In this document: positions 25,601-38,300 of the stretch, piece after piece
How the letters are laid out: every line of letters begins with the position of its first letter
How positions within the stretch are numbered: position 1 is the first letter of the stretch
Origin: Anisakis pegreffii
Taxonomy: Eukaryota > Nematoda > Chromadorea > Rhabditida > Anisakidae
Direction of reading: 5' to 3'
Assembly: GCA_035041965.1 (NCBI GenBank)
Contig: JAPYMA010002587.1
Location: 1 to 64,000 of the forward strand
DNA length: 64,000 nt
Program-made: the position numbers and the translations under genes
Notes under the pieces: generated by a model
What the model was told of the DNA's origin: nothing
The model's database searches: none
What the model saw: the letters and a program-made list of their open reading frames with translations, nothing else

Positions 25601-25997
25601 CCTGAGCCGTCCAAATCGCCTGCATTCTGAAATTTCATCATTTCATTTGATTCGAAAAAAAAGACAATCATAAACACTCCCATAAACAGATGTGATACAA
25701 CATCAAATAAGAAAGTTTATGGCATGAAGAAGAATACGCTCGATGAAAACCATTTGATTCAGATATTTTTACGGAATGAATGCTCCGTTCAAAGTGATGA
25801 AAACTAACCGGGAATTCCTCCTTCAGTTTATGAGTTGCTGGATATGCGGGTATGGTTCGTCTATAATAAGGCGGTTTTAAATGTCTTCGAACGGCCAGAG
25901 CTGTTTTTGTGGCCGTTGCGGTACTTTTTGAGTAGTTTGAGTTGCATTGCAGCAACAAATTTGATACTGCGTTCAATGAGATCACTTTTTGCCGCAT
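22613..25997 (-). CDS. mrps-30: Mitochondrial large-subunit ribosomal protein mL65 (MRPS30 family), 10 exons
   Basis: Exons, in transcript order: 25997-25809, 25626-25475, 25245-25109, 24881-24712, 24519-24386, 24292-24217, 23916-23689, 23646-23439, 23163-23042 and 22786-22613. All phases agree and give 529 residues. The protein is a structural component of the mitoribosome. The match to MRPS30 runs along the length: FYKYITKTRLIDGL, FWVRAG, PLWQCAGFEPDSGLFSCHF, then the best-conserved block TAIVSLFSWLNAQ, VSQMILSDGRDFFF, QLNTIAINIDV, and the C-terminus NVCYVEGPLRLYDRFD and LNPQVMTRILQMFI. The basic, Ser/Ala-rich first 40 residues (start at 25997) look like a mitochondrial targeting peptide. 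It is longer than human MRPS30 (about 440). The paralogous family mL37 was considered; the QLNTIAINID block and C-terminus fit MRPS30 better. Confidence 0.88.
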
Positions 25998-26238
25998 TGC
26001 GCTTCCTGCCTACCTTGAATTCAATGAGCAAATACTTCTTGCAATCATCTTTCAATCATACACATCAAATCTTAATAGCTCTTTCAAGCGTAATCACTGT
26101 TAATCAGTTCAGTTGATTCGCTAGCGAATGTTCAAAATCCATCACACTATCAAAGACGTCTAATCGCACGGAACATCAATAAACCAATAGAGTAGCGGAT
26201 CTCATAGAGGTGAAATTATCCATTTTCTAGTAATTTGG

Positions 26239-26271
26239 AGGGTCAGTGGGTAATGGATGGAATCGGGAAAT
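26239..26271 (-). repeat. Dispersed repeat, inverted copy of 18699-18732
   Basis: The minus strand reads ATTTCCCGATTCCATCCATT and on through CACTGACCCT, about 30 of 33 identical to the plus strand at 18699. The GC-rich stretch beside it (to about 26390) may belong to the same element. Confidence 0.6.
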
Positions 26272-26677
26272 CAGTCCTGACATTATGCGCAGAAATCGTG
26301 AATTATTGTAGCGAGAAGGGGGGGGAGTGATGACGGCCAGCCAGACCACTGAAGGGGTAGTGGAGCACCCGAGCGCGGGCACGGACCATTGCAATACGAT
26401 ATTCCTCACTAAAATCGCATGATGAATCGAATTTTATTTGCAAACTAATGATTATATCAGTGTAAATTTGATATCAATTCACTGACAAAAATATGGACAA
26501 TCTGGTTATCATCGCTCATTAAATCATTTTTCAGTCGCACTTCAATCTGTGATATTTTTAAAATTCCAACCGAATCCCTTTCATGAGGCTCACTGATTCA
26601 AACTAAACAGGGTGATTGTTGATCAATAATATGACCAATGCAGATATTATTGTGACATGAGTGTTGTTGCAGAAGCA

Positions 26678-26722
26678 TCGAATAACTTATGTCACAATCT
26701 TATTGTGACATAAGTTATTCGA
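26678..26722. repeat. Perfect 21-bp inverted repeat with 3-base loop
   Basis: TCGAATAACTTATGTCACAA(T) at 26678-26698 is followed by CTT and then its exact reverse complement at 26702-26722. TTATTGTGACAT also appears nearby at 26648-26659, a partial third copy of the arm. As DNA it could extrude a cruciform; as RNA it would be a strong hairpin. It lies between genes with no coding context. Confidence 0.9.
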
Positions 26723-27969
26723 TTAATAACTTGCAGTGACGCTAATCAAGATTCATAGTATTCATAAGTTAATAATGAGTGTTGCAAGACGTCAAAACGT
26801 TAGAATAACACATCGAATCGCACATTTATGTTGGAAAATATTACAATTGTTATCAGATATTTTAAATAGGTGAAAATATCTTTACGGTTTTGCAAATGCC
26901 ATCGATGTTCAAAAAGTACCAACATTAAGTAGAGACGACGATTCATGAATTTTTTCAGAAGTATGCATAATATAATGATTAGTTTCTTTTTATACGAATC
27001 TGGATGGATTCAGTCGTTCGGTAACGATCATCAACACACACTGGAATTGATCTGAGAAGAAATTGAAGTAGTTCAGAATGATTATTTATTTCAAAATTTG
27101 TTATAAACAATCTGAAGTTAAATGAACAAGAAAAATAAATTACAAATGAAATTATGAATGACGAGCAAAACACAATAACGAAACAAATTATAAGCGCATA
27201 TGTATATATGTACTTGTTTGAAGAAAAAACACTTCTAGAAACGGTTATGATCACAATACAAGCAACAATAATGATAATAATAACAGTAATAATAATAATA
27301 ATAAATAATGATAATGACAGTAACATTAACATTCACTATCTGATAAAACAGTAAAATCAGCAATGACATCTGCAATAACAGTAACAATCGAACACTGATA
27401 AAAGTGACGGTTAACACCGAAACGAACACCAACGTTTAGTAACAGAATTATCGGAAACCATGAATATCAGGCCTTTCGGCGAGCCAACCAACGACTGTCC
27501 ACAGATGCTCTCAAGAAGACGATCAATACGAACAATACTACATCACTCGAAAATAACGCTTTAAAGCACTCAACTTAACAATTTTCAGTGCAAACAAACC
27601 CAATCACAATCTTCGATTCAATCGCATTATGCAACCACTATGATACAACTTCGAATAAATTATCATTTGTATACACATTTAAACGCAATCGCAATCGTTC
27701 ATCCATATCGCTTCACACACAAATCTTCTCTTCTCATCCACAAACGAAAATGAACAACAAAAAAGTGCAATTAATAAAACGATTCGAACGCAAAAGCAGA
27801 CAGATATTCGATGAAGGTGAACTTTTGGCTATGAATTGAATGAAAACGATGACACTTGAAATAATCTTCAAACTGATCGATGATCGAATCAATTCTATCG
27901 TATTTCAAATAACGATAACGAAAAAATGATAATGATGAAAATCACAGCGGGGATAATAACTGCAATAAT

Positions 27970-28025
27970 AATAATAATAATAATGATAATAATAATGACA
28001 ATAATAATACTAAGAATAATAATGC
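27970..28025. repeat. (AAT)n microsatellite
   Basis: Near-perfect AATAATAAT run with occasional G or C interruptions in the intergenic spacer. Confidence 0.85.
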
Positions 28026-29320
28026 AAAAACAATGTTACAATAACATGACTGAACAATAGCACTCCTCATATAGCCGTTATGATAACTTATTTTAAAACC
28101 CATAACGAAAACGAGCACATCAACAGGAACAATAAAACAACGACGAATTGAAAATCTTCAAAGAAACGAAGCATGAATGAATATGCAACGAATAAGATCG
28201 AGAAGACTTGACTTGATTTACGCATTAACAAATGATCAAATATAAAAGCGATTCAATTCAAACGAATGAAATATTTGTGAGATTGTCATAAATGCTCCAA
28301 CGATAAGAATATCATGCAGCTGGGCTCAACTGTGAGATTTCAGAGTGTTTTTCCTCAGAATTCAATTGCTTAAAATCTTGCAAGCGAAATAGAAATAAAG
28401 AAATGCCTTCATCGCAAAGAAAGTTCTCCGTTTGTTCATAAATTCTCGAGAAGTGACCATTCGTTCACTCACCAAATCAGAGTAACAACAAGTAACTATT
28501 AATCCAATATCATCATGCACCATCAAAACACAGCAATTCCGTACAAACAAACCATTCATAAAACTACCACATTTCGCAGTCATATATTTGTACACATATA
28601 ACCCACTGAATATACTCCTCCACCAACCGTCATACTTCGGAATATATTCAGCATTATAGGGTATATGAATGAGTGGATCAGAACAAATGAAGACGTTCAC
28701 CTAGTAATAATGCAAAACAATAAAAATAATACAGTAAATATATCAGTAATAATAATAATAAATAATAATAACAAGAAAAATAATGAAACGTAAATGATGG
28801 GATAACCAAATGATGAATTTTTCTGAATGAAATGACTTTTGCTGCCACCAGGGCAAGCAATAATCAGTGATAAATCCTCGTATCATATATTTGCATAATA
28901 ATGAAACATAATGCTCATTCGAATGCGTTACATCAAAAAAGAAACAATAATAACGATAAATGAATCAATCAAACATCAAAACGGGAAAATATCAATTGAA
29001 ACTGAAAATAAAAATTAAAAAACAAACACATAGATAATTATAAATGCGAATAGGCACTTTAGCATAATGCTTATATTACGATCACCTTCTACAGCACTTA
29101 TACATAAACATAATAAAAACAATAATGATGCTGATGAATGTTATCATTAAGTAAATGATGACAGCAACAAGCACCATTGAAAAGTCATTAATTTTATGAC
29201 CACAAAAATTAAATCGACAGGCAATGACCATCTAATATAACGCCTAATAATGAAGAAACTGCTGCTCACGCTTCACAGCGATTATGAATGGCATCATGAT
29301 ATCATCGACAAATACCAGCG

Positions 29321-32300
29321 TCAATCATGTGAGAGTGCCGTATCGGCGAATCCTCGTTCCAGTCGCCTGGGCTCCACCTGCTGAATTTCACCGGCGTACT
29401 GAACGATCAGAACGAGCGGTCTGATGACCAATTCGTGCGGATCGATACGCGCCTCGCTCAACGTCTCCTGGAACAAAATATCCTCCATCTGCCTTCTTTA
29501 TTTCCAATCAACCTCCGTTCTAATATAATTACTTCATTCCAATAACAACGCTATTTTCAGGTGATAAAGCAATAATAATGCTATAATAATACCAACGATG
29601 TTTACAACAATGCAACTCCAAATCATAAACCATCAACGAACGAACCGTATCACAGAGAAGTCTTTCATTCTTATAAATCAACTGATCATTCGGCATTTGA
29701 CCGATTTTCTCGTAGATTTTCAACTTCAACTGCATTATGGTGTCCGTTGAAGCCATCTGAAATCAATATTTTTCATTCACCAAACGTTCCGCGTTTTTTC
29801 CTGCGCTCAACAATCATCTTTCAACAATTGTTCTCATTTCATTTTAATGAATTTATTTCTAACATTACGTCTAGCCCGTACGCAATCACTCAATTAGTCA
29901 GCTGCCTAGGAATAAATTCACATAAATCTTGAGTTCAACAAACAATCAACGCCCAATTACTCAAATCAAACTCAGCGAATAAATTCACGAATAATACAGT
30001 TCACAAACATCGAACCATACACAAAACTAAACAATTTTTCAAAAACGAAACAGCAAAATCCCACCTATATTCTCAATCAAAGAAACACAATGACGCTAAA
30101 CTAAACTATGAATCAAATCAACTCAAACAAACACAACGTTTAAATAACCCCGAATGCACTAACCCTAAATCGCATACAACTTTTCGCCAGAGCTCTTCTC
30201 GTTGACGGTGCGTTATACAGAAGAGGTGATAACTGCTGCTGCTGCTGCTGCTGATGGGTCGCTTCACTGACCACCTCACTGCTTGTTCCATTATTCATCG
30301 TAGTTTCATATTCTCCTCCATTCACACTACTGCTATTACTGACTTTTGCCGATGGTGGTTCTTCATTCTCATCATTTTTCTTCAAATAAAACGTTTCTTT
30401 ACTCAAAAATATCGTTGAAACTAGTGTGTTACGAGATTCGGGCGGATTCGGGGCTCCGTCCTCGACTTTTCCCAGCCAACTGCATTTTCGGAATCCCCGA
30501 CTGCGGAATTTCGTCCCCGACTTTCCCCGTTCCCGAATTTTTCTTCCAGCCCCGCAACACACTAGTTGAAACACTGCACAGATATCGCCTAATAGCTGCT
30601 TTGAATCAACGGTATTTCCTTATAAGAACCTAAATAAATCTGGATTGTTCCTGTCGTGATTTGATCGATTTGATCAATGCGCATTCGAACTTTGTAGAAA
30701 TCTGCTTCATATATACATTATAAAGAATGTATACGTCAAACTGTATATAATATACTGAAGCAAAAAACAGAATCGAGCAAAATTCAAATGAAAACTGCAT
30801 AAAGAAACCAATTTCACGAATATTTCGCCTGATTTGAACACAAAACGCTGTAGATCTTCTTCTTCACGTCGCTTCTCGAAACACGACTGACAAAATTGTT
30901 CATATTCATCTGCAAGTGACATCTACACAACAAAAACCAAGCAAATTGCCTTCAATCAAATAAAAATCAAACAATTTCAGATGAAAAATGAATAACAGAA
31001 AAGAATTCACTGCAAATTTTACCATTTTTCAATGCAATCACGAACAAATTCTCTTCATTTTGTCCGAGAGTTGTCGTGATTTTATTCCATTCATCCAACG
31101 TTACGGGTACTGCCTTAAAACAAGAGGCGATCATAATGAATTACTTAACGGGAAACTGAAGCAGAACAAAAGCTAAACAATCGTCTACTTAACCAATTTT
31201 TCAAACAATTCAAAAAAAGAGAATAGAACTAACCATATTGTCCGCCGCTAGTGGAACACAGGGTAAATGATGCTCATCACAAAGGATGCATTCTTGACAG
31301 ATTGCTGGTGGATTCGGATCACGAGCGTTTCCAGCCCTTAAATTTTCAGTGTTTCATTGCAATTTTGCGCACCGTATCGCTTGCTTATATTAAAATTACA
31401 AGAAAAACTTTCGAACAGCACAAAACATCATTCGAGAAGCTGATAGAATATGTTATGGAATAAGTTGAGTTCTTCAAGTACGAATATGCGCAATCTGAAT
31501 GCACTAAAATGCGAAAAGTTAACAACAATGAACAAATTTCGAGACAAATAATGCATTGGTATGCAAAATTGAAGCATTCCGTTGCAAAACGATGCAATTT
31601 CGACACTAAGGAATATAGTTTCGAAATTAAATACAAATAGAATGTTATCAACAAGTTGATCACACTAACTTGAATCTCATCAGGATATTCTTCAAGAACG
31701 TTCCGCAAATCACCCTCGAATAAACGTTCCGCTTCTGTTCACTACCGTCTGGCACAACCACCCCTCCAGCCACCGTCCCAATTCCCCGTCGTTTCGAAAT
31801 ATTCTTCAGCAAATCACCGATTAACGTTCGCATCTTTTGTACCCGACGCTGCATACCATCGCGTTCTGTTTGTTTACACTAAAATCAGTCATCAATCGAT
31901 GAATTTATTCATTTGCTGATCAGAGTGCAATTCTACTTTGAAAATTATTCCGTTTCTGAATTGAACTTTTGACAACAATCCGCAGAAAATAAACACTCAA
32001 AGTGGCACTGATTATTAACATTTAAAAATATCATCTGTCAAGATACGCCGCGTCTTTTAAATAATGAACCAAGATACACTAACGTTGAAAATGCATTCGC
32101 ATTGCGCACAAGGCAGCTGATCAGTGCTCAACGTGAACAGTTGATTCTTGTCGAAGATTCCATCCACTAACGTATGCCATTCAATCGCGTCCACAACGAT
32201 GCGTCGTTCAGTGTTCACTGACGTTGCATAATCAAATTTGCCTGAACAATTCATCTGTACTTGAAAATCGCTATCACAATACGCTGTCGAAGGCGACTAC

Positions 32301-35300
32301 ATATTTCTACGAATATTTTCATCTAATATAATCTAAATCTGATAATGTTGCTCACAGTTCAATCAGGAAAATGGAACGACTCATGAAAATCATTCACTTC
32401 ACTTTTAAACCGAACGAAAATCCTCAAGTATTCTATAATTATCGGTCTTAAACCTATACGTCTTGAAATGCAAATATCTCTGCTATGCACATCACTTACG
32501 ATTAGAAGGAAACAAAGCGAATGACGTTGTATTGATTATGAAACAAATTACTGAAATTGTTCAGCTGAAATCAAATCAGATCATTGAGCACAAACCATGG
32601 ATACATTTCAACTCCCCGTTGAACATCACCGGTTTGCGATCATCGCCGTCATCGAAGCTTTCAAACGTCGCTTCATCGTCAACACTGCAGCATCCGTCTG
32701 CCCGATTGTTATTAGAATCTTTATCTTGACCGGATCGACTCGATGCTGACTTCGGCCGATAGTTCGGCGATATCGACTCACTGCCCTCGTCGCCATCAAT
32801 CATTGTCATACCATTGTCCACTTCCTTTATTCATCACAAAATCAAAATCAATTTATTATTTTTGTGAAATAGATTGATGAGAGCTGATTCCTACAAAGTC
32901 ATATTCCGACCAAAACAATATTGCAGCTACATCTATTAACTTGCCTTCAAACCGCCCTATACGTTTAACAAAGTCCATACTACCATCACCACTCGATCCC
33001 ATAAATCGAACCAATCGATCAAACAATCAAAAACAAACGTCGCAACATACCACATCCAACTGCACACAACACTCATTCACACTCGAAATCATCGTGTCAG
33101 TATCTGTCGCCTTCTCACTGCCAGCACTATTCGGACGAGCCGACGGACTCGTTTGATCGCTTGATACCACTTTATCATTATCATTTTCACTGTCATTATC
33201 AATCTTTATTTTTCGATCATTTGGCCTCGAATTCGAACAACACCCAACATCGTCCATGTCTCCGTTGATATTCTTCTGTTCACTTTCTTTAACTGAAATT
33301 ATTTTATAAGATACACTCTTAACAGAAACGCATCTTAAAGATTTACGATTTAATTCAACAACTTGCCATTACTACAAGTACCGTTTTCATTACGACCGTC
33401 TTTTTGCACTGTTCCGTTAACATTCACAGACGCTGATGACTCTTCAAGTGCCTTAACGATGAATAAATATTACCATTAAGAGTGGTTATTACGGATATAT
33501 TCATATACCATTGCATTGATACCTAATTACTTTGTATTCTACATTTTATTAATTGCACTCCCAAAATGTGTTCAACGAAAGCATTTTGTGATGATAACAT
33601 CGAACAAGATGATACCTATTCAGAATCATTATTATGACATGCAAAACAGTAGAATTCGAGGAATGTTTCAAAGAAAATCACCCCATTCGCTTCTCCAGAA
33701 TCCACTCTCCTTTTCTTTACAGCCACTGTTCGATGCGTTGTATCATCCTCTAATAGTTTTGTATTCACCGATGATGACACATTACTTATTTTCAACTGAA
33801 ATACAAACAAACATCAGCTAAAAACATTCACAAAAAGGATACACTCCACATCAACCAAAACAACTTTTCTAATGAACCGATTACGAATCATTCAAATGAA
33901 TAAACTCAAAACAAAATAAAATTTGAATCCAAATACGAAATTCCATCGTTAACGCATTTATGAAATGGGACAGTGCCACTATCCTCAACGTGCACTCTGG
34001 ATAAGTCTCAATTCTAGTGCTCAGACTTCAATATAATTCAAACTTCTATTACAGAGTAAGTCTCAGACCAGGTCGCATCCACAATGAGCCTCGGCCAAAA
34101 GCATAGGTTAAGCTTACAATTAACTGGGCATTGATCTATAACCCGACCGCCTTTTGTAAACACTACAAAACAACCTCCAAATACAGCATTTTGAACGATA
34201 CAAACATATCACTTGTGTCTGCGTGAATCAATTGTACATGGACCAAAAAATACATTTTTCAAATAACACCAATATCACAAACGTATCTCTTACCTTATCG
34301 TTATCATTTGATGAAGACGATGGCTTATTATCGGCATCATCACATTCCATTTGGCATTCCAAATTCTCGTCATCCTCCTTATCACCGTTGTGTTTATTAT
34401 CATTACTATTTGAATCCGTAAATGAATCCTTTAAGAAACAATAAATCATAAACGATAATTGTTAAATACAATTTCATCAAAGCGTTCATTTGCACCGATT
34501 TCTTGACTAATTCAACAAACAGAGTGAATCAATAAATCAATTTTCAAAATCATATTTTTGCGAAAGCTCTAACAATAGATCACATGCGCAATGGAGAAAA
34601 TGTATCTAAAGATAATCTTTAAAATAAAACAGCAAAGAATTACATCTGGAAAACTGAATTCGTTCAATTTTTTGGTCATTTCACCATCGGAATCTGCAGC
34701 TTTCTGTTCAGACTGCGAAGTGGACGGTTTGCATGCAATCACCTCGGCGGCCACAGTGCTTCGTTCAGCATTTGTGACTGCACTCGAGTCCGCATCAGCG
34801 TTTATCATCTCGATATCACACTGAAATTAATCATTTCTCCATTAAACAACACCAACTTCTCACTGCCGATCGCCCGAACACAAATCCTACAAAATGCAAC
34901 GTTCAATTTTTCAACGATAATTCGGTCCCAACAATTCATACAGACTTACACGATAACTATAATAATAACAATAATAATGAGAAGAATAATAATTTTTTAA
35001 AATAAATTATAATAACAACAATAATAAATGATAATAATAACAATAAATAATAAAATTAAATAATAATTTAAATAATAATAATTTAAAAAAATAAAATTAA
35101 ATAATAATTTAAATAATAATAATAATAATAACACCATCAACAACTGCAACCAACCTTCACATGCATGCCGTTATTGGGTTGCGATGTTGAGCCCGAGAAA
35201 GTGATTTCAATCGGTTCCATAATTGGATATTCGCGTTCCTTTCGAGCGCGTATCACCAGTCTGCGATACTGTTGCAGACTGCGAACGGATACCCAATAAC

Positions 35301-38300
35301 AGTCATCTGCATGGTAATACCTAAACGTATCAATTCGTTCATTCATCCACCATAACAACTCAATTTTTTCGATTCACAACCACGAAACCATCGGTCGATC
35401 CAGCAAAACATTCAGACATAACCAATCTACATTCTAAAACTGCACATTTAATTATGAATATTGACCATCAACTCACAAAGAGGTGTATAAACAATCACCA
35501 ACATTATATCAAAATCCGTCATCAATCAGCATTTCACGGCCCACATTTATTTGTGTTCCTCTATTCCAGTCAACTCAAATATGCGAACGTTCAAAGAATA
35601 ACCTTTTCGATTTTTCCCTCAGCAACTGCCGTGCCAACTTCTCCTTCGATTCAAATGTTGACACGAACTCAATCTCACGCTTCACATCCTGCATGCACTC
35701 CATACAGACGTCATTCCTGAATTTTGTATAGTGATATTATCATTATTATATCAGTAAGATCACCACTGCTATTATTATCACAAATATAATTATCAATCGA
35801 AACAGGCGACAATAATGATTATAACAACAATAAAATCTTACTGAACCAATGTATCATGTATTAATCTCAATAACAAGAACAAAAACACTAATAATGAAAA
35901 TAATATCAACGAAAATAATGAACAGAAATGAAACTAATAAAACGCAGTAATAAACCTAACAAGAGTGTCAACAAAAAACTGAACTAAATCATTCAACGAA
36001 CCCATTTTTGATCAGTTGCTCTGAATTATTGCTGTACGAAGATGACGAAGAGCACTTCACTTGAATATTATATCTTTTAATCAGTTGATTCGCAGCATTC
36101 CTGTTCACTGCCTTAACGATACCATTTCGTGTACTGTCCACCGGCAAACGACCGTGATTGCAGAGTGCATACGAACTCGAACCGATTGATTTCATCTGAA
36201 TAAAACCAATCTGATGTTACCTCTTATCTGAACACTACTCGTTATACACGTGCCTGCCATTCATTTATTCATCATCTCATTTATTCGTGTTTAATCTTCC
36301 TCTCTTAATTCTACTCGAACACAAACTCAGCATTTCACTGGACAATATCATCACCATTATGAATGAACTCTTCCCTTTTTTTGGAATGTAGATTGGTTAT
36401 ATCACCGGATGCGAATGAATTTTACTCGATTACAGTGAACATAACAAAATTAACACTGATGATCATAACAACATTAACATGTAAGTCGTACTGTTAATTA
36501 AATAAATAACCATAATAATACCAATAAAGCAAAAACAGCACCGATACCTTATACATATTGGCCACATCCACCGGTTTCTCTTCGATTTCAATAAACTTCA
36601 TATCATCATCTTCATCGTCCTCCTGCTCCTCAACTTTCTTCAACATCTAAAATCAAAGTCATTCACTAAATACTACCAATTACTCATTCCACAATTATCC
36701 ACCTATCCAAATATACCCATCAATATTCTATTTAACAAGCGAAATGTTGAAATGAAATCGATTCGTGAATGAGAGTGAATGCATCGAATCGACAAACAAT
36801 CCAACCTCACTATCGTCCTTTTTCTCAGCAACTGCTTCGAATTCTCTTGCCTGCACTTCGCTCAAAAGTTTTGTCGGTAAAAAGAGCACATCTTGCGGAT
36901 GTGATGCCATTGACGCACCATCTTTTATCTTTAATCAGTTCCATCAAAATTATTCAAATGATTCAGTCACCACTACACGACACACTGATTCAATAGAATA
37001 GTCGTCGAACAGTCATACTTACAATCCCTAATTATCGAATAAGTTTAAGAACGTTGTTTTATGGTGATACTGCTACACGGGAAGATGCCAAATAATATGG
37101 AAAATAATCCTACTAGTGATAGCATATCTCTGATGAATGCTCATCTCAATTAGCAATTAAATAATATATCAGCACAGCACAACCATTAACATTCATCAAA
37201 TAAACCTGCAGTTCGGCCCACAACTGCTTGATTTGTTCATGATGCTCTTTCAGTATTTTCGCCCATCTTTTCTGCGATTCCGTTGTGGCGCTTGTTTGTG
37301 CCATGAAATCTTCTTCTAACTGAAACATCCAACAAAACATCAAATCTCACAAAACCCTCAAATAAGCACCATTCAATATGCACAAACAACCAATCGCATT
37401 GACAGTCTCTGAATCGTCTCGCATTTATTAAACCAAACCACTAACAATTCAATCGCCTAATGCTCTAATCAAAAATCCTTTTATTGAATTCAAAAGTCTA
37501 AAAGCAATCCGAATTATACATCAAATCACAAAAATATAAACATTTCCATCAATAGTAGAAATCCCATAATCATCCATCAATTTCTCGTCATTCCCGTCAA
37601 TCACCACATCAAATCCAGAATATCCCCTTCCAAACAATAAGCCTACAAAATGCTAACCTTCAAAGCAATCATCTGTTCAATATGCTCCGGAACGTCTGGT
37701 ATGGTAACGTCAGCCTCACTTTGCTGCCTATACACCAACGCATAACAACCTTTCATATCTGGTGTCACCTTCGAAATGCGCTCCTTTTCGGTCGGTACAC
37801 CGGGTGCTTGCGATGGTATTACATACTGGAAGTTATTCATATTATCACAATAAACACTATTCAATTCAAATCTGGAATAAATTTTCTCCCTCCTTGATTA
37901 AATTTTTGAAAAATTTTCAAAATTAAATTCTTATTGAATTAGATTTTTTGAATTTTTTATCACTAATTTAAATTCTTAATTCAAGTTAATTTTTAAAAAT
38001 TTAAAATTTTTGTCATTATGATCAATAGCATCAGCAAGATCACAACATAAAAACTTACAGCGTCATTATAGGTAAACCACTGTTTAGTGACCGGGTGTTT
38101 AATCAGATCATAATAATGCCCACAGTCCGCATTCGGCCCTTCGTGGATCATCACCGCACAAATATCGTATCCAACACCACAAATCTCCAATATGCGAGGA
38201 TATTGCAGTGCTGACTGCACTTTTTTCTTGTGACCGTTCCTGGAATTTAAATCAGTTCAGTGGTCTATCAACTGATGTCAGCACAACATTCGCTTCCAAC

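Larger units (their letters stand above)
25998..29320. other. AT-rich spacer between USP48 and mL65
   Basis: No exon is recognised in 3.3 kb. It contains the repeat at 26239-26271, a GC-rich block at about 26310-26390 (including a run of eight G), a perfect hairpin at 26678-26722 and (AAT)n tracts. An open frame of 112 codons on the minus strand at 28362-28700 resembles nothing I know. The mL65 promoter should lie near 26000-26200. Confidence 0.5.

Noticed and set aside
28362..28700. 112-codon minus-strand open frame
   Set aside because: No recognisable motif, AT-rich surroundings, and no plausible connection to USP48 or mL65 exons.
31385..31708. 107-codon minus-strand frame continuing past the USP48 exon
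   Set aside because: Only the first part (to about 31670) looks protein-like. The remainder is Tyr/Leu/Ile/Cys-rich AT translation typical of intron, though the local splice model is unresolved.
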